Part shown: positions 34,713 to 46,414 of the stretch, in pieces
How the letters are laid out: every line of letters starts with the position of its first letter
Numbering within the stretch: position 1 is the first letter of the stretch
From: Pedobacter heparinus DSM 2366
GTDB lineage: Bacteria; Bacteroidota; Bacteroidia; Sphingobacteriales; Sphingobacteriaceae
DNA: 64,000 nucleotides
Assembly: GCF_000023825.1 (NCBI RefSeq)
Contig: NC_013061.1
Span: 1,178,001-1,242,000, forward strand
Direction of reading: 5' to 3'
Program-made: the position numbers and the translations under genes
The notes under the pieces: model-generated
Told to the model about the DNA's origin: nothing
The model's database searches: none
Seen by the model: the letters and a program-made list of their open reading frames with translations, nothing else

Positions 34713-35962
34713 TATTGTACAACAGTAACCTTTCTGCCTTCCACTTTAAACTTAACATTTGCAATTACTTCAAGCATATCCAGCACTTCTACAATATTTG
34801 CGGTTTTAGAGATGGTACCACCTAAAAGCGCATTATCCGGAGTTTTGTTCTGATAAACAACATCTACATCGTACCAGCAGGCAACTATGCGCATAACATT
34901 TTCCAAAGGCATATTCCTGAATGCGAATTCTCCGTTTTTCCAGGCCAGGGCTTCCTCAACATCTATACTTTTTACAGCTAAAGCCGAGCCTGTCAGGACG
35001 GCTTGCTGATTGGGCTTAAGCACCACTGCCTGGCTTAATTTAAGGTAGTAACCAGCTGGTTTAACACCATTCGTACGCATGGGATCGAGCAATGACGGGT
35101 CGGGGCTTTTAGCAAGTTCATTATTTCGGGATGATGGGGTAACCCTTACGCTTCCTTCAACCAAAGTAGTTTTTACTTCAGCTTCATTGTTGTAGGCCCT
35201 CACATCGAAGTGCGTTCCTAAAACCTCTATTTCCTGACCTTTGCTTTCCACAATAAAGGGTATCCTGCGTATTTTACCATTTGTATTGCTGCTTATTTTA
35301 GCTACTTCAAAATAAGCTTCCCCATCCAGGCTCACCCTCCGTTCGGTCAGTCCCGCAAAGGTTGAAGGAAATTTCAGGTGGCTGGTTGCATTTAACCAAA
35401 CTTTTGTGCCATCGGGTAGGGTAACCTGATACTGCTCTCCACGTGGAGTATGCAATGTCAGCCCTGCAGCTTGTTTTTGGGAGGTAACAGGAATGGAAGT
35501 TCCATCATTGTAGGTTAAACTACCGGCGTTTATAACCACTCCTTTTTTGGTATCATCCAATAGCAGCTGTTCGCCACTGCCTAAGGTTAATGCAATTTTA
35601 TCGGAAACGATGGTGGTAGTATTTTCATCAGGCAGGGCTGTATTGGATTTAAAAAACATCCAGCTCAGGCCAATTAACGCCATAGTAATTACAGCTACAG
35701 AACTTAAACCTGCAACCAATTTTTTAGAGATGGCCTGTTGTGGTTTTTTATACTTATCGGTTCGCATGTCCCTTAGGGCAACCAATACACTGCCAAGGTC
35801 AAAATGCAGTTTATGAGAATAAATGTTGCCCGCATCTTCCTTATGGTCAAGAAAAGCCATCAGCTCATTGTAAGATATTTTACCAATAACATGGCCATTA
35901 TGGTACACAGGCCAGTTGTATGCCTCATCATTACGCATGAGCACCAATACTTCAGCAACCAA
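34712..35962 (-). CDS. FecR-family anti-sigma regulator
   Basis: 416 residues: cytoplasmic N-terminal ~80 residues, one membrane helix (~85-108, LSSVAVITMALIGLSWMFF), periplasmic FecR domain (~180-290, YQVTLPDGTKVWLNATSHLKFP, RRVSLDGEAYFEVAK, VLGTHFDVRAYNNE) and a DUF4974-type tail (GEFAFRNMPLENVMRIVACWYDVDV). It should transmit the STN signal of the downstream SusC to an ECF sigma factor, but none is adjacent. Start is unclear: the only candidates are TTG 35962 and ATG 35938, while the open frame continues upstream for about 19 protein-like codons (HYKLNQIKLHSQQ) to a TGA without any ATG, GTG or TTG. Confidence 0.88.
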   Translation of the reverse strand: MVAEVLVLMRNDEAYNWPVYHNGHVIGKISYNELMAFLDHKEDAGNIYSHKLHFDLGSVLVALRDMRTDKYKKPQQAISKKLVAGLSSVAVITMALIGLSWMFFKSNTALPDENTTTIVSDKIALTLGSGEQLLLDDTKKGVVINAGSLTYNDGTSIPVTSQKQAAGLTLHTPRGEQYQVTLPDGTKVWLNATSHLKFPSTFAGLTERRVSLDGEAYFEVAKISSNTNGKIRRIPFIVESKGQEIEVLGTHFDVRAYNNEAEVKTTLVEGSVRVTPSSRNNELAKSPDPSLLDPMRTNGVKPAGYYLKLSQAVVLKPNQQAVLTGSALAVKSIDVEEALAWKNGEFAFRNMPLENVMRIVACWYDVDVVYQNKTPDNALLGGTISKTANIVEVLDMLEVIANVKFKVEGRKVTVVQ

Positions 35963-36266
35963 TTGCTGGGAATGTAATTTAATCTGATTCAGTTTATAAT
36001 GCGTTAAATTTAAACTCTTTTCATATCCTCAACTCAAAAGTATGGAATTTTACTGCTTTATCCGCAAAGCAAAGCTCATTTTATTGGCAACTTTCATTAA
36101 TAGACAATAAAATAAGTTATTGCTTATCACATTCTTAAAATTAGATAATTTTATGGATATCCCCTAATGTTTCTTAAAAATTAAGTCCTGCTAGTCAGTA
36201 CAGTTGATTTCTTAACCATAATTGTTGCTCCTATTTTCATAAAAAACGTTATCTTTCCGCCTGCAT
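35963..36266. other. Divergent intergenic region, FecR unit / membrane AraC gene
   Basis: About 300 bp with the two operons' promoters. No ECF sigma gene or fragment is present in either direction. The first ~60 bp continue the FecR frame without a start codon. A TATCTTTC, close to the TAnnTTTG box, lies at 36250-36257, 9 bp before the AraC-type gene, and is a weak promoter candidate. Nothing else is recognised. Confidence 0.5.
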
Positions 36267-37451
36267 ATGGGCTTTTTGAATTTTTTAACCAGCATTATCT
36301 GCTTTTTTTTATTGCTGTTCTCCTTCAACCTGTTTTTCGCCAAACGGGGTAATCCTGTATTGAATTATTTACTGGGAGTTATCTTTTTTTCGAGATTCGG
36401 TCAAATGTTGGTCCTTTTATTGGTAAACTCAAAACAGCAGACTTATTTTCCTTTTTTTCATCAGCTTTTTACCCCATTGTACTTTGCCGCCCCGGCTTGC
36501 TTTTACCTTTATGTCAGCCATTTTATTAACCCGGATAAAAAATTACCCTACAAGGAGTGGCTTCATTTTATCCCTGCTGCCCTGGCCATTATCCATGTTA
36601 TCCCATGGCCTTTTGCTCCGGTTATCAACTGGCACGATATCTTAAAACAGATCACTGATAATAAACAGCTTTTTATTAACGAAAGGAGCGGGATATTACC
36701 GGCCTATTTATATTCTGTAGGCAGGCCTGCATTGGTACTTGGTTATTTAGCCGCCACCTGGTATAGGGTGTTAAATTCGGAGGTATTGAAAGCAAAACCC
36801 AAAGCAGATACTGGTAAGAAATGGATCTTACTTTTTGTAAAGGCAGCAACGTTTTTCCAGCTCGTTAGTTTTTTGCCATTGCTCAGTACAAGCCAGGACA
36901 GAACTTATGCCAATTCCATATTTGTGATCATCAGCTGTCTCGTTTTGATTGTTATTGTTGTGTTCATCCTACATCAGCCGGATATTTTTTACCGTTATTT
37001 AATAACGCCTATTGATGGTATAAAAGTCGCAGATAAAGGCCAGGAAAGGGTAGAAGATACTACATTGAATACCGGTAGTACTAAAAAAATCATCTTATTA
37101 CCTGAACAATCAGCTGCATACGCAGCTGAGATGGAAGCCTTAATGGCAGCTAAAAAGTTATACCTGATATCGGATTTTCAGATTGTTGACCTGGCTGCTG
37201 AAATGAATATTTCTGTTCATCACTGCTCATTTGTAATCAACAACGTAATCGATAAAAACTTTCGTGATTGGATAAATGGTTACCGCATTAGCTATTTTAG
37301 CACACAATATCCACTTCACGCGCACAAAATGACCATTGAAGCCATTGCTCATGAATCTGGCTTTAAAAGCCTGGCAACTTTTTACAATGCCTTTAAAAAA
37401 GAGACAGGTTTGATGCCCAAAGCCTATTTCTCACAAAAGAAGGTATCATAA
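36267..37451 (+). CDS. Membrane-anchored AraC-type regulator
   Basis: 394 residues. The first ~230 residues form seven hydrophobic helices (starting MGFLNFLTSIICFFLLLFSF), an arrangement of 7TM-type sensors fused to DNA-binding domains in Bacteroidota. Residues ~290-394 are an AraC HTH: FQIVDLAAEMNISVHHCSFVI, then HKMTIEAIAHESGFKSLATF and FKKETGLMPKAYF. It would sense an unknown signal at the membrane and bind DNA directly. It stands between the FecR unit (divergent) and the giant adhesin gene, which begins 161 bp downstream and could be its target (inference). Confidence 0.85.
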   Translation: MGFLNFLTSIICFFLLLFSFNLFFAKRGNPVLNYLLGVIFFSRFGQMLVLLLVNSKQQTYFPFFHQLFTPLYFAAPACFYLYVSHFINPDKKLPYKEWLHFIPAALAIIHVIPWPFAPVINWHDILKQITDNKQLFINERSGILPAYLYSVGRPALVLGYLAATWYRVLNSEVLKAKPKADTGKKWILLFVKAATFFQLVSFLPLLSTSQDRTYANSIFVIISCLVLIVIVVFILHQPDIFYRYLITPIDGIKVADKGQERVEDTTLNTGSTKKIILLPEQSAAYAAEMEALMAAKKLYLISDFQIVDLAAEMNISVHHCSFVINNVIDKNFRDWINGYRISYFSTQYPLHAHKMTIEAIAHESGFKSLATFYNAFKKETGLMPKAYFSQKKVS

Positions 37452-37612
37452 ATATCATCACTTTTTATACAACTATTGAATGGTTAGAGGAATTTAATCC
37501 CCAGTTTTAACTATTAATTATAATAAGCTGGGTAATTTTGACTACAATTATATATCGAATTTCAATTCTGTAAAAACGTTGTCAAAAATCTAAAATCGCT
37601 TAATCCATTTAT

Positions 37613-40600
37613 ATGCAAAGAAATCTACTTATTTTAATCGTTCTGATACTATGCTCATTTTCTGCAAAAATAAGTCATGCACAGTTAAGTCCTGGCGATA
37701 TCGCCATTATTGGCGTTAACGGTGACACCAGGCTAAGTCCCACAACTCCTTACACAGGAACTATTGCATTGGTTACACTCGTGGATATTCCTTCCGGGAC
37801 GGTTGTTAAAATTACAGACTATACTTATAACGGAACTGTTTTTGGAGCAAGCTCCTCAGATGGACTCCTTACTTGGACCATCAGTCAGGCCATTCCGATA
37901 GGCACCGTTTTCTCGATTTCCTTTACCAACAACACATTAGCGGCTCCGGTAATTCAACCTTCCACATATGGATCTGTTACGAAAGTCGGTTGGACAAACT
38001 CAGGCATTCGTCCGATTAGCAATGTCAGCGGAGACAGCTGGTTGGTTTATACCACAAATCCAGACAATAGCTTTAATTTCCTTTATGGATTTTTAAATAC
38101 AAACTACACCACGCCTCCCATAGGTGGCACTGATACTTCAACCGGATGGGCAACAACGGGCACCACCCCTGCTAACCAGACCTCTGTTCTGCCCGCACAA
38201 TTGAGCGGAACAAATGCTTATAACACATTAGTCACTTATTCAGGCGGACCTGATTTAAGCAGACAGTTCAATTCTTATTCATCTTTGTTTAGCGGAACAA
38301 AAGAACAACTGTTAAATAACATCAAAACACCTGTCAATTGGGCCAGCACAAATACGGAGGCTGACGCAAAAGACCTTTCTCCGGGAGCAAGTGGTGGTGC
38401 TTTTCAAGGTACTCAACCCATTTATACGATTACTGAACTAACCGTAACCTCCAGTACGGCAGATGGCACCTATAAAATAGGTGACGTTATCCCTGTACAG
38501 GTTAATTTTTCTGCGGCAGTAACTGTAACGGGCACGCCCCAGCTTCTGCTGGAAACCGGATCCACAGACAGGACAATCAATTATTCATCAGGAAGCGGTA
38601 CATCAACGCTTACTTTTAATTATACTGTACAGTCAGGAGATGTAAGCGCCGACCTGGATTACCAGAGCACAACTGCTTTAACCCTTAATGGCGGTACCAT
38701 CAGTGCCAGCGGTACAAATGCCACACTAACCTTACCTGCAACAGGTGCCGCGGGGTCTTTAGGTGCAAATAAAAATATTGTAATTGATGGCCAGGTTCCA
38801 ACGGTATCTTCGATGGTCAGAGCCAGTACTAACCCTACTAATGTATCAACACCTGTCAATTACACGGTTACCTTTAGTGAACCGGTGACAGGATTAAATG
38901 CATCAGACTTTACATTTACTGTCTTACCTATAAGTGGTGGTCCTACACCATCCGTTACTACTGTAACCCCGGTAAGCAGCACAGTTTATACTGTCACAGT
39001 AAACACAGGTTCAACAAGTGGACAATTTCACATGGATTTACCCGCTTCCGGATCAGGAATAGCTGATCTGGCAGGAAATGCGATGATAGCCTCTTTTCAG
39101 GGCAATGTTTACTCGATAACCGCACCACCAACTACCGTTACCAGCGTAACCTCCAGTACGGCAGATGGCACCTATAAAACAGGTGACGTGATCTCTGTAC
39201 AGGTTAATTTTTCTGCGGCAGTAACTGTAACGGGCACGCCACAGCTTCTGCTGGAAACCGGAACCACAGACAGGACAATCAATTATTCATCAGGAACCGG
39301 TACAACTGCGCTTACTTTTAACTATACTGTACAGGCAGGAGATAACACTGCCGACCTGGATTACCAGAGCACAACTGCTTTAACCCTTAATGGCGGTACC
39401 ATCAGTACCAGCGGTACAAATGCTACACTAACCTTACCTGCACCAGGTGCCGCAGGATCTTTAAGTGCAAATAACGATATTACAATTGATGCCATAGCCC
39501 CGGTTGCGCCATCTACACCAGATCTGGTAGCCGCAAGTGATACCGGTATATCCTCCACCGATAATCTTACGAATGTAACCACCCCCCGTATTACCGGTAA
39601 CGCAGAAGCAAATACGACCATTACCCTCTACGATACTGATGGTATAACTGTAATCGGGAGTGCTTTTGTGAACGGCGCCGGCAAATGGACGGTAAACATT
39701 TCAACACCACTTAGCCAGGGAGACCATACCATTAAAGCTACGGCCACCGATGCAGCCGGTAACATCAGCGTTCTGTCTTCCGGTTTATTATTTACTATTG
39801 ATACCACTGCCCCTACATTGGCTATCACAAGTAATGTCAGTACTTTAAAAGCAGGAGAAACGGCAACAATAACCTTCACTTTCAGTGAAAATCCTGAAAC
39901 ATCATTTACATGGGACGGCACAACAGGATCTATAGTAGTCTCGGGAGGTACACTGGATGCTATCACAGGTACAGGACTAACCAGAACAGCAACCTTCACA
40001 CCAACAGCAGCACAAAACAACGGAACGGCTAGTATTACCGTTTCAGCTGGTGCATATACAGATGCAGCAGGCAATAACGGTGGTGCAGGTATTACACCAG
40101 CATTGTCTTTTGACACACAGCTTCCGGCTGCGCCTTCAACTCCTGTCCTGGCATCAGCAAGTGATACAGGTATACCAGGCGACAATATCACCAAACTGGC
40201 CACACCTGCTTTTACAGGTACAGCCGAAGCAAATGCTACCGTTATCTTATATGATACTGATGGTACCACTTCACTGGGAACCATCGCTGCTGATGGCAGC
40301 GGTAACTGGTCAATCACTTCTTCAGCACTGACCCAAGGATCTCATACCATTAAAGCTACAGCCACCGATGCAGTTGGTAACGTCAGCATTCTCTCTTCCG
40401 GTTTAGTGGTGACCGTAGATAATACTGCCCCTACACTGGCCATTACAAGTAATGTCAGCACATTAAAAGCAGGAGAAACAGCAACAATCACTTTCACATT
40501 CAGTGAAAATCCCGGATCATCATTTTCTCTGGGAGATATAACGGTCTCAGGAGGTTCACTGGGGGCGGTCACAGGTACAGGACTGACCAGAACAGTAACT

Positions 40601-43600
40601 TTTACACCAACAGCAGCACAAAACAACGGAATAGCCAGCATTACTGTTACAGCCGGTACTTATACAGATGCAGCTGGCAATAACGGCGGTGCAGGTACTA
40701 CACCAGCATTATCTTTTGATACACAGCTTCCGGCTGCCCCGTCAACTCCTGTACTTGCAGCAGGAAGTGATACCGGTATATCAGGTGATAATATCACCAG
40801 CGTAACCACGCCTGCTTTTACAGGTACGGCTGAAGCAGGTAGTACTGTAACACTTTATGATACAAACGGTACTACTGTACTGGGAACTATCGCTGCAGAC
40901 GGCAGCGGTAACTGGTCAATCACTTCTTCAACTCTGACTGCAACTTCACATACCATCACTGCAAAATCTACTGATGCAGCTGGTAACACCGGCCTCGCAT
41001 CAGCAGGTCTGACGATCATTATTGATAACACTGCGCCGAATGCACCATCAACCCCTGTTCTTGCAGCAGGAAGTGATACAGGTATATCAGGTGACAACAT
41101 CACCAGCGTAACCACACCTGCTTTTACAGGTACGGCAGAACCAGGTGCTACGGTTACCTTATACGATACAAATGGTACGACTATACTGGGCACTGTCGCT
41201 GCTGATGGCAGCGGTAACTGGTCAATTACTTCTTCAACTCTGACTGCAACTTCGCACACCATCACTGCAAAAGCAAAAGATGCATCAGGAAATACCAGTA
41301 CAGCATCGGCGGGTCTGACGATCATTATTGATAACACTGCGCCGAATGCCCCGTCAACTCCTGTACTTGCAGCAGGAAGTGATACAGGTGTATCAGGTGA
41401 CAACATCACCAGCGTAACCACACCTGCTTTTACAGGTACGGCAGAACCAGGTGCTACAGTGACACTTTATGATACAAATGGTACGACTATACTGGGTACT
41501 GTCGCTGCTGACGGCAGCGGTAACTGGTCAATTACTTCTTCAACTCTAACTGCAACTTCACATACCCTTACTGCAAAAGCAAAAGATGCGGCTGGTAATG
41601 TTAGTACGGTATCAGCAGGTCTGACGATCATCATTGATACCACTGCTCCAAATGCACCATCAACCCCTGTTCTTGCAGCAGGAAGTGATACAGGTATATC
41701 AGGTGACAACATCACCAGCGTAACCACACCTGCTTTTACAGGTACGGCAGAACCAGGTAGTACTGTAACACTTTATGATACAAACGGTACTACTGTACTG
41801 GGCACTGTCGCTGCAGACGGCAGCGGTAACTGGTCAATCACTTCTTCACTGCTGACCGCAACCGCTCATACCGTCACTGCAAAAGCAAAAGATGCATCAG
41901 GAAATACCAGTACGGTATCAGCAGGTCTGACGATCATCATTGATAATACTGCGCCGAATGCACCATCAACCCCTGTTCTTGCAGCAGGAAGTGATACAGG
42001 TATATCAGGTGACAACATCACCAGCGTAACCACACCTGCTTTTACAGGTACGGCTGAAGCAGGTAGTACTGTAACACTTTATGATACAAACGGTACTACT
42101 GTACTGGGAACTATCGCTGCAGACGGCAGCGGTAACTGGTCAATCACTTCTTCAACTCTGACTGCAACTTCACATACCATCACTGCAAAATCTACTGATG
42201 CAGCTGGTAACACCGGCCTCGCATCAGCAGGTCTGACGATCATCATTGATGCCACTGCTCCAAATGCACCATCAACCCCTGTTCTTGCAGCAGGAAGTGA
42301 TACAGGTATATCAGGTGACAACATCACCAGCGTAACCACACCTGCTTTTACAGGTACGGCAGAACCAGGTGCTACGGTTACCTTATACGATACAAATGGT
42401 ACGACTATACTGGGCACTGTCGCTGCTGACGGCAGCGGTAACTGGTCAATTACTTCTTCAACTCTGACTGCAACTTCGCACACCATCACTGCAAAAGCAA
42501 AAGATGCATCAGGAAATACCAGTACAGCATCGGCGGGTCTGACGATCATTATTGATAACACTGCGCCGAATGCACCATCAACCCCTGTTCTTGCAGCAGG
42601 AAGTGATACAGGTATATCAGGTGACAACATCACCAGCGTAACCACACCTGCTTTTACAGGTACGGCAGAACCAGGTGCTACGGTTACCTTATACGATACT
42701 GACGGTATTACGATATTGGGAACTGTCGCTGCTGATGGCAGCGGTAACTGGTCAATCACTTCTTCAACTCTGACTGCAACTTCACATACCATCACTGCAA
42801 AAGCAAAAGATGCATCAGGAAATACCAGTACAGCATCGGCAGGATTAGCAATCACTATAGATGGTGCTGCTCCTACAATAGCCATTACAAGTAATGTCAA
42901 TACATTAACAGCAGGACAAACAGCAACGATCACCTTTACTTTTAGTGAAGATCCGGGAACAACATTTGCCTGGAACGGTTCAATAGGAGATGTGGTAGTT
43001 TCAGGAGGTACACTGGCTACGATATCAGGAACAGGATTGCTTAGGACAGCACCTTTTACACCTGCTCCTGGACAAAACAACGGGACGGCCAGCATTACTG
43101 TTACAGCAGGTGCTTACACTGATGCTGCTGGTAATAATGGTGGGGCAGGAACATCACCAGCTTTAACTTTTGATACTGCATTACCTACCTTAAGTGTTGT
43201 AAATATTTCATCTGGCAATGCAGTTCCCACAATTGCGAAGGTGGGGGATGTAGCTACACTGACCTTTACTTCCAGCGAAACAGTAACCCCGGTAGTGACC
43301 ATTGCAGGGCATACAGTTATCCCAACAGCTTTGGGCAACAACTGGACGGCTGCTTATACTTTTACAGGTGCTGATGCGGAAGGACTGGTTGCTTACAGCA
43401 TTGCTTTTAGTGATGTGTCGGGAAATACAGGAACTGTGGTTACCACAGGTAACGGGTTGATCACTTTTGATCAGTCTGCTCCGGCCACACCGGCAGGTTT
43501 GGCTGCAACACCAGGTGATACGCAGATTGTACTGAACTGGACAGCTAGTCCGGCAACAGATCTGGCCAAATACAGGATCTTATCGGGAACTACTGCCACC

Positions 43601-46396
43601 CCGTCAACAACTTTGGCAGATGTCCCGGCAGGGACAACAACCTATACAAATGCAGGTTTAACCAACGGTACAGGTTATTATTACCGGATTCAGGCAATTG
43701 ACCAGGCTGGTAACATCAGCGCAGCAAGTGCAGATGTTACAGCAGTTCCGAAAGCCAATCAGACGATCACTTTTACTACTATCGCTACAAAAACTTACGG
43801 TGATGTGTCATTTGCCCTTGGCAATGCGAACTCATCAGGTGGTTTAACGGTGACCTATACCGCTGCAGACCCTTCAGTGGTTTCCATTACGGGAAATACC
43901 GCTACGATATTAAAGGCGGGGAGCACGGTGATTACGGCGAGCCAGACAGGAAGTGCCAGCTATAATGCAGCATTGAATGTCCTGCAAACACTAACGGTAA
44001 ATACGAAAGCTTTGGTTGTAGTAAATACCGACCGCTCAAAAGCCTATGGTGATGTACTGGCCAATGCTGACTTTACAGGCAGCATCACCGGTATCCAGAA
44101 CGGAGACAACATTACTTTGACTCGCAGCAGTACGGGAGCAGCAGCTATGGCAGTTGCAGGGACTAACTATCCAATCGTAGCCACACTGGCCGATCCAGAC
44201 AGCAAGCTGGGCAACTATACAGTCACTAACCCCAACGGAACTTTGACAGTAACTTCAAAAACATTGACCATTACCGCTTCGGCAAGGACCAAAACCTATG
44301 GCGATGCCGTAACTTTTGCAGGTACCGAGTTTACCACAACAGGACTGATCAATGGCAATACCGTCACCGGTGTGACCCTGACCAGCACAGGAGCAGCTGC
44401 TACAGCGAGCATTGCTGGTGGGCCTTACCCGATTGTGGCAACAGCAGCTACTGGCACAGGGTTAAATAACTACACCATCACCTATGTAAACGGTACTTTA
44501 ACGGTTAACCCGAAAGCTTTGGTTGTGGTGAATACCGACCGCTCGAAAGCCTATGGCGATGTACTGGCCAATGCTGACTTTACAGGCAGCATCACCGGTA
44601 TCCAGAACGGAGACAACATTACTTTGACCCGCAACAGTACAGGGGCAGCTGCTACGGCAGTTGCAGGGACTAACTATCCAATCGTAGCCACACTGGCCGA
44701 TCCTGACAGCAAGTTGGGCAACTATACCGTTACCAACCCGAATGGGGTATTGACTATAACGGCAAAAACACTGACCATTACCGCTTCAGCAAGGACCAAA
44801 GCCTATGGTGATGCCGTAACTTTTGCCGGCACCGAGTTTACCACCACAGGACTGATCAACGGCAATACCGTCACCGGTGTTACTTTAACCAGTACAGGCG
44901 CTTCGGGTACTGCAACTGTAGCAGGTTCAACCTATCCAATTGTGCCCGCTGCAGCTGTTGGTACGGGATTGAGCAACTACAGCATCGTTTATATGAATGG
45001 AGCTTTGACGGTAGGCAGGAAAGTGCTGACCATTACTGCCGATAACAAAGAACGTTTTGCAGGAACAGCAAACCCGGCATTAACAGTAAATTATTCTGGT
45101 TTTGTCAATGGTGAAAGCAATTCGGTATTGACTACTCTACCAACCATAAGCACAACTGCAATTACCACAAGTCCGGCTGGCACTTATGACATTAATGCCA
45201 GTGGTGCAGTAGCAGCCAACTACAGTTTCAGTTATGTAAAAGGAACACTGACGGTTAAAGGAGGTGCGCCAACCAATATCAATCTGGCTGGGGTAGCGCT
45301 TTACGAGAACAGCGCAGCAGGTACCAATGCCGGAACCTTAAGCAGTACTTCTGATGATCCTTCGGCAACCTTTACCTATACTTTAGCTGCCGGAACAGGC
45401 GATACAGACAATGCATCATTTGCCATCATCGGTAACAAGATCAATACTGCATCAGTACTTAACTTTGAAAGCAAAGCCAGTTACAGTGTGCGCGTAAAAA
45501 GTACCACACAATATGGCCTGAGCCTGGAAAAAATACTGACCATTACCCTTATTGATGTAAATGAGATTCCTACACTTGCAACGATAGCTGATCAAACGAT
45601 CTGCTTTACCACAGCAGCACAAGCCTTAGCTTTAACTGGCATTAGTGCCGGCCCTGAAACTGCACAGAGCACTGTTTTAAGTGTGAGCAGTAACAATGCT
45701 GGTTTGTTTGAGGCGCTGACAGTAACCGGCAGTGGTGCTACCGCAACCTTAAGCTACCGCGTAAAAGCCGGTGCAATAGCTGGAACAGCTACTGTAACGG
45801 TAACAGTGAAAGACAATGGTGGCACTGCAAACGGGGGAATAGATACTTACAGCAGGACTTTAACCATTACAGTTAATGCCCTGCCCGTGGTGGCTATCAA
45901 CAGTGATAAAGGAACGGAGATCAGCAAGGGAGAGACCGTATTGCTTACCGCAACAGGTGGTAGCAGTTATACCTGGGCAGCCAACAGCAGTATCATAGGT
46001 ACAACGAACGCTCCGGTAATAACCGTAAGGCCAAGCCAGACTACAACCTATACTGTAACGGTGACCAATGCCAGCGGATGTACAGAAACAAAAACCATTA
46101 CTTTAACTGTACTGGAAGATTTTGTGAAGATCAAAGCCACCAACATCATGTCTCCAAACGGCGATGGGATAAATGACAAATGGGTTATCGATAACATTGA
46201 TTTTTATCCGAATAATGAGGTGAAGATCTTTGACAGGACTGGTCGTCCGATCTATAGCAAAAAAGCTTACGACAATAGCTGGGAAGGTACCTTAAATGGA
46301 GCGCCACTGGCTGAAGGCACCTATTACTATATCATAGACTTTGGGACGAGCAGGCCACGTTTCAAGGGTTTCATTACCATTACCAGACCAGAGTAA
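37613..46396 (+). CDS. Giant repeat adhesin, T9SS substrate with type B C-terminal domain
   Basis: 2,927 residues. Signal peptide to about residue 24; an N-terminal ~250-residue domain ([14 protein letters not shown]); two copies of a ~115-residue module beginning SSTADGTYK; Big-like modules ([20 protein letters not shown]) mixed with Ig-like ones; seven near-identical 102-residue Ig-like repeats (about 1041-1754; [22 protein letters not shown]); a fibronectin type III domain (~1955-2045); MBG-type modules in two long copies (~2130-2470, [16 protein letters not shown]); a cadherin-like module (~2551-2650, [13 protein letters not shown]); and a C-terminal T9SS type B sorting domain (~2836-2927; [27 protein letters not shown]). 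It should be secreted by the type IX system to the cell surface for adhesion or matrix building. PorP/SprF follows after 18 bp, as in sprB-sprF pairs. Its length is probably variable because of the repeats. Confidence 0.93.
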   Translation: MQRNLLILIVLILCSFSAKISHAQLSPGDIAIIGVNGDTRLSPTTPYTGTIALVTLVDIPSGTVVKITDYTYNGTVFGASSSDGLLTWTISQAIPIGTVFSISFTNNTLAAPVIQPSTYGSVTKVGWTNSGIRPISNVSGDSWLVYTTNPDNSFNFLYGFLNTNYTTPPIGGTDTSTGWATTGTTPANQTSVLPAQLSGTNAYNTLVTYSGGPDLSRQFNSYSSLFSGTKEQLLNNIKTPVNWASTNTEADAKDLSPGASGGAFQGTQPIYTITELTVTSSTADGTYKIGDVIPVQVNFSAAVTVTGTPQLLLETGSTDRTINYSSGSGTSTLTFNYTVQSGDVSADLDYQSTTALTLNGGTISASGTNATLTLPATGAAGSLGANKNIVIDGQVPTVSSMVRASTNPTNVSTPVNYTVTFSEPVTGLNASDFTFTVLPISGGPTPSVTTVTPVSSTVYTVTVNTGSTSGQFHMDLPASGSGIADLAGNAMIASFQGNVYSITAPPTTVTSVTSSTADGTYKTGDVISVQVNFSAAVTVTGTPQLLLETGTTDRTINYSSGTGTTALTFNYTVQAGDNTADLDYQSTTALTLNGGTISTSGTNATLTLPAPGAAGSLSANNDITIDAIAPVAPSTPDLVAASDTGISSTDNLTNVTTPRITGNAEANTTITLYDTDGITVIGSAFVNGAGKWTVNISTPLSQGDHTIKATATDAAGNISVLSSGLLFTIDTTAPTLAITSNVSTLKAGETATITFTFSENPETSFTWDGTTGSIVVSGGTLDAITGTGLTRTATFTPTAAQNNGTASITVSAGAYTDAAGNNGGAGITPALSFDTQLPAAPSTPVLASASDTGIPGDNITKLATPAFTGTAEANATVILYDTDGTTSLGTIAADGSGNWSITSSALTQGSHTIKATATDAVGNVSILSSGLVVTVDNTAPTLAITSNVSTLKAGETATITFTFSENPGSSFSLGDITVSGGSLGAVTGTGLTRTVTFTPTAAQNNGIASITVTAGTYTDAAGNNGGAGTTPALSFDTQLPAAPSTPVLAAGSDTGISGDNITSVTTPAFTGTAEAGSTVTLYDTNGTTVLGTIAADGSGNWSITSSTLTATSHTITAKSTDAAGNTGLASAGLTIIIDNTAPNAPSTPVLAAGSDTGISGDNITSVTTPAFTGTAEPGATVTLYDTNGTTILGTVAADGSGNWSITSSTLTATSHTITAKAKDASGNTSTASAGLTIIIDNTAPNAPSTPVLAAGSDTGVSGDNITSVTTPAFTGTAEPGATVTLYDTNGTTILGTVAADGSGNWSITSSTLTATSHTLTAKAKDAAGNVSTVSAGLTIIIDTTAPNAPSTPVLAAGSDTGISGDNITSVTTPAFTGTAEPGSTVTLYDTNGTTVLGTVAADGSGNWSITSSLLTATAHTVTAKAKDASGNTSTVSAGLTIIIDNTAPNAPSTPVLAAGSDTGISGDNITSVTTPAFTGTAEAGSTVTLYDTNGTTVLGTIAADGSGNWSITSSTLTATSHTITAKSTDAAGNTGLASAGLTIIIDATAPNAPSTPVLAAGSDTGISGDNITSVTTPAFTGTAEPGATVTLYDTNGTTILGTVAADGSGNWSITSSTLTATSHTITAKAKDASGNTSTASAGLTIIIDNTAPNAPSTPVLAAGSDTGISGDNITSVTTPAFTGTAEPGATVTLYDTDGITILGTVAADGSGNWSITSSTLTATSHTITAKAKDASGNTSTASAGLAITIDGAAPTIAITSNVNTLTAGQTATITFTFSEDPGTTFAWNGSIGDVVVSGGTLATISGTGLLRTAPFTPAPGQNNGTASITVTAGAYTDAAGNNGGAGTSPALTFDTALPTLSVVNISSGNAVPTIAKVGDVATLTFTSSETVTPVVTIAGHTVIPTALGNNWTAAYTFTGADAEGLVAYSIAFSDVSGNTGTVVTTGNGLITFDQSAPATPAGLAATPGDTQIVLNWTASPATDLAKYRILSGTTATPSTTLADVPAGTTTYTNAGLTNGTGYYYRIQAIDQAGNISAASADVTAVPKANQTITFTTIATKTYGDVSFALGNANSSGGLTVTYTAADPSVVSITGNTATILKAGSTVITASQTGSASYNAALNVLQTLTVNTKALVVVNTDRSKAYGDVLANADFTGSITGIQNGDNITLTRSSTGAAAMAVAGTNYPIVATLADPDSKLGNYTVTNPNGTLTVTSKTLTITASARTKTYGDAVTFAGTEFTTTGLINGNTVTGVTLTSTGAAATASIAGGPYPIVATAATGTGLNNYTITYVNGTLTVNPKALVVVNTDRSKAYGDVLANADFTGSITGIQNGDNITLTRNSTGAAATAVAGTNYPIVATLADPDSKLGNYTVTNPNGVLTITAKTLTITASARTKAYGDAVTFAGTEFTTTGLINGNTVTGVTLTSTGASGTATVAGSTYPIVPAAAVGTGLSNYSIVYMNGALTVGRKVLTITADNKERFAGTANPALTVNYSGFVNGESNSVLTTLPTISTTAITTSPAGTYDINASGAVAANYSFSYVKGTLTVKGGAPTNINLAGVALYENSAAGTNAGTLSSTSDDPSATFTYTLAAGTGDTDNASFAIIGNKINTASVLNFESKASYSVRVKSTTQYGLSLEKILTITLIDVNEIPTLATIADQTICFTTAAQALALTGISAGPETAQSTVLSVSSNNAGLFEALTVTGSGATATLSYRVKAGAIAGTATVTVTVKDNGGTANGGIDTYSRTLTITVNALPVVAINSDKGTEISKGETVLLTATGGSSYTWAANSSIIGTTNAPVITVRPSQTTTYTVTVTNASGCTETKTITLTVLEDFVKIKATNIMSPNGDGINDKWVIDNIDFYPNNEVKIFDRTGRPIYSKKAYDNSWEGTLNGAPLAEGTYYYIIDFGTSRPRFKGFITITRPE
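38444..39490 (+). repeat. Direct repeat of a ~345-bp module in the adhesin gene
   Basis: Segments 38444-38788 and 39146-39490 are strongly similar (both begin GTAACCTCCAGTACGGCAGA) and are 702 bp apart. They encode the SSTADGTYK modules, separated by a Big-like domain. The second copy differs by scattered substitutions. Confidence 0.85.
40735..42876 (+). repeat. Seven tandem 306-bp repeats in the adhesin gene
   Basis: Units begin at 40735, 41041, 41347, 41653, 41959, 42265 and 42571, each exactly 306 bp (102 codons). Each starts near CCATCAACCCCTGTTCTTGC or its variant and encodes an Ig-like module with [20 protein letters not shown]. Units 1 and 5, and units 2 and 6, are closest to each other, so a two-unit block was copied at a distance of 1,224 bp. 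A more diverged relative starts near 40129. Confidence 0.93.
44005..45018 (+). repeat. Two 507-bp direct repeats encoding MBG modules
   Basis: The segment starting at 44005 (GAAAGCTTTGGTTGTAGTAA) recurs at 44512, a period of 507 bp or 169 codons. Each copy encodes two MBG-type modules ([15 protein letters not shown] and [14 protein letters not shown] or its variant). Differences are few in the first half and more in the last 100 bp. Confidence 0.88.
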
Positions 46397-46414
46397 AACA
46401 GCATAAAACAAGAG

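Noticed and set aside
40735..42876. CRISPR-like array
   Set aside because: The units are 306 bp, contiguous, without spacers, and in frame within one coding region.
39361..43341. Several long open frames on the minus strand inside the adhesin gene (up to 338 codons)
   Set aside because: They have the repeat period of the plus-strand gene, low-complexity Val/Ala/Pro-rich translations and no start signals; they are shadows of the repeats.
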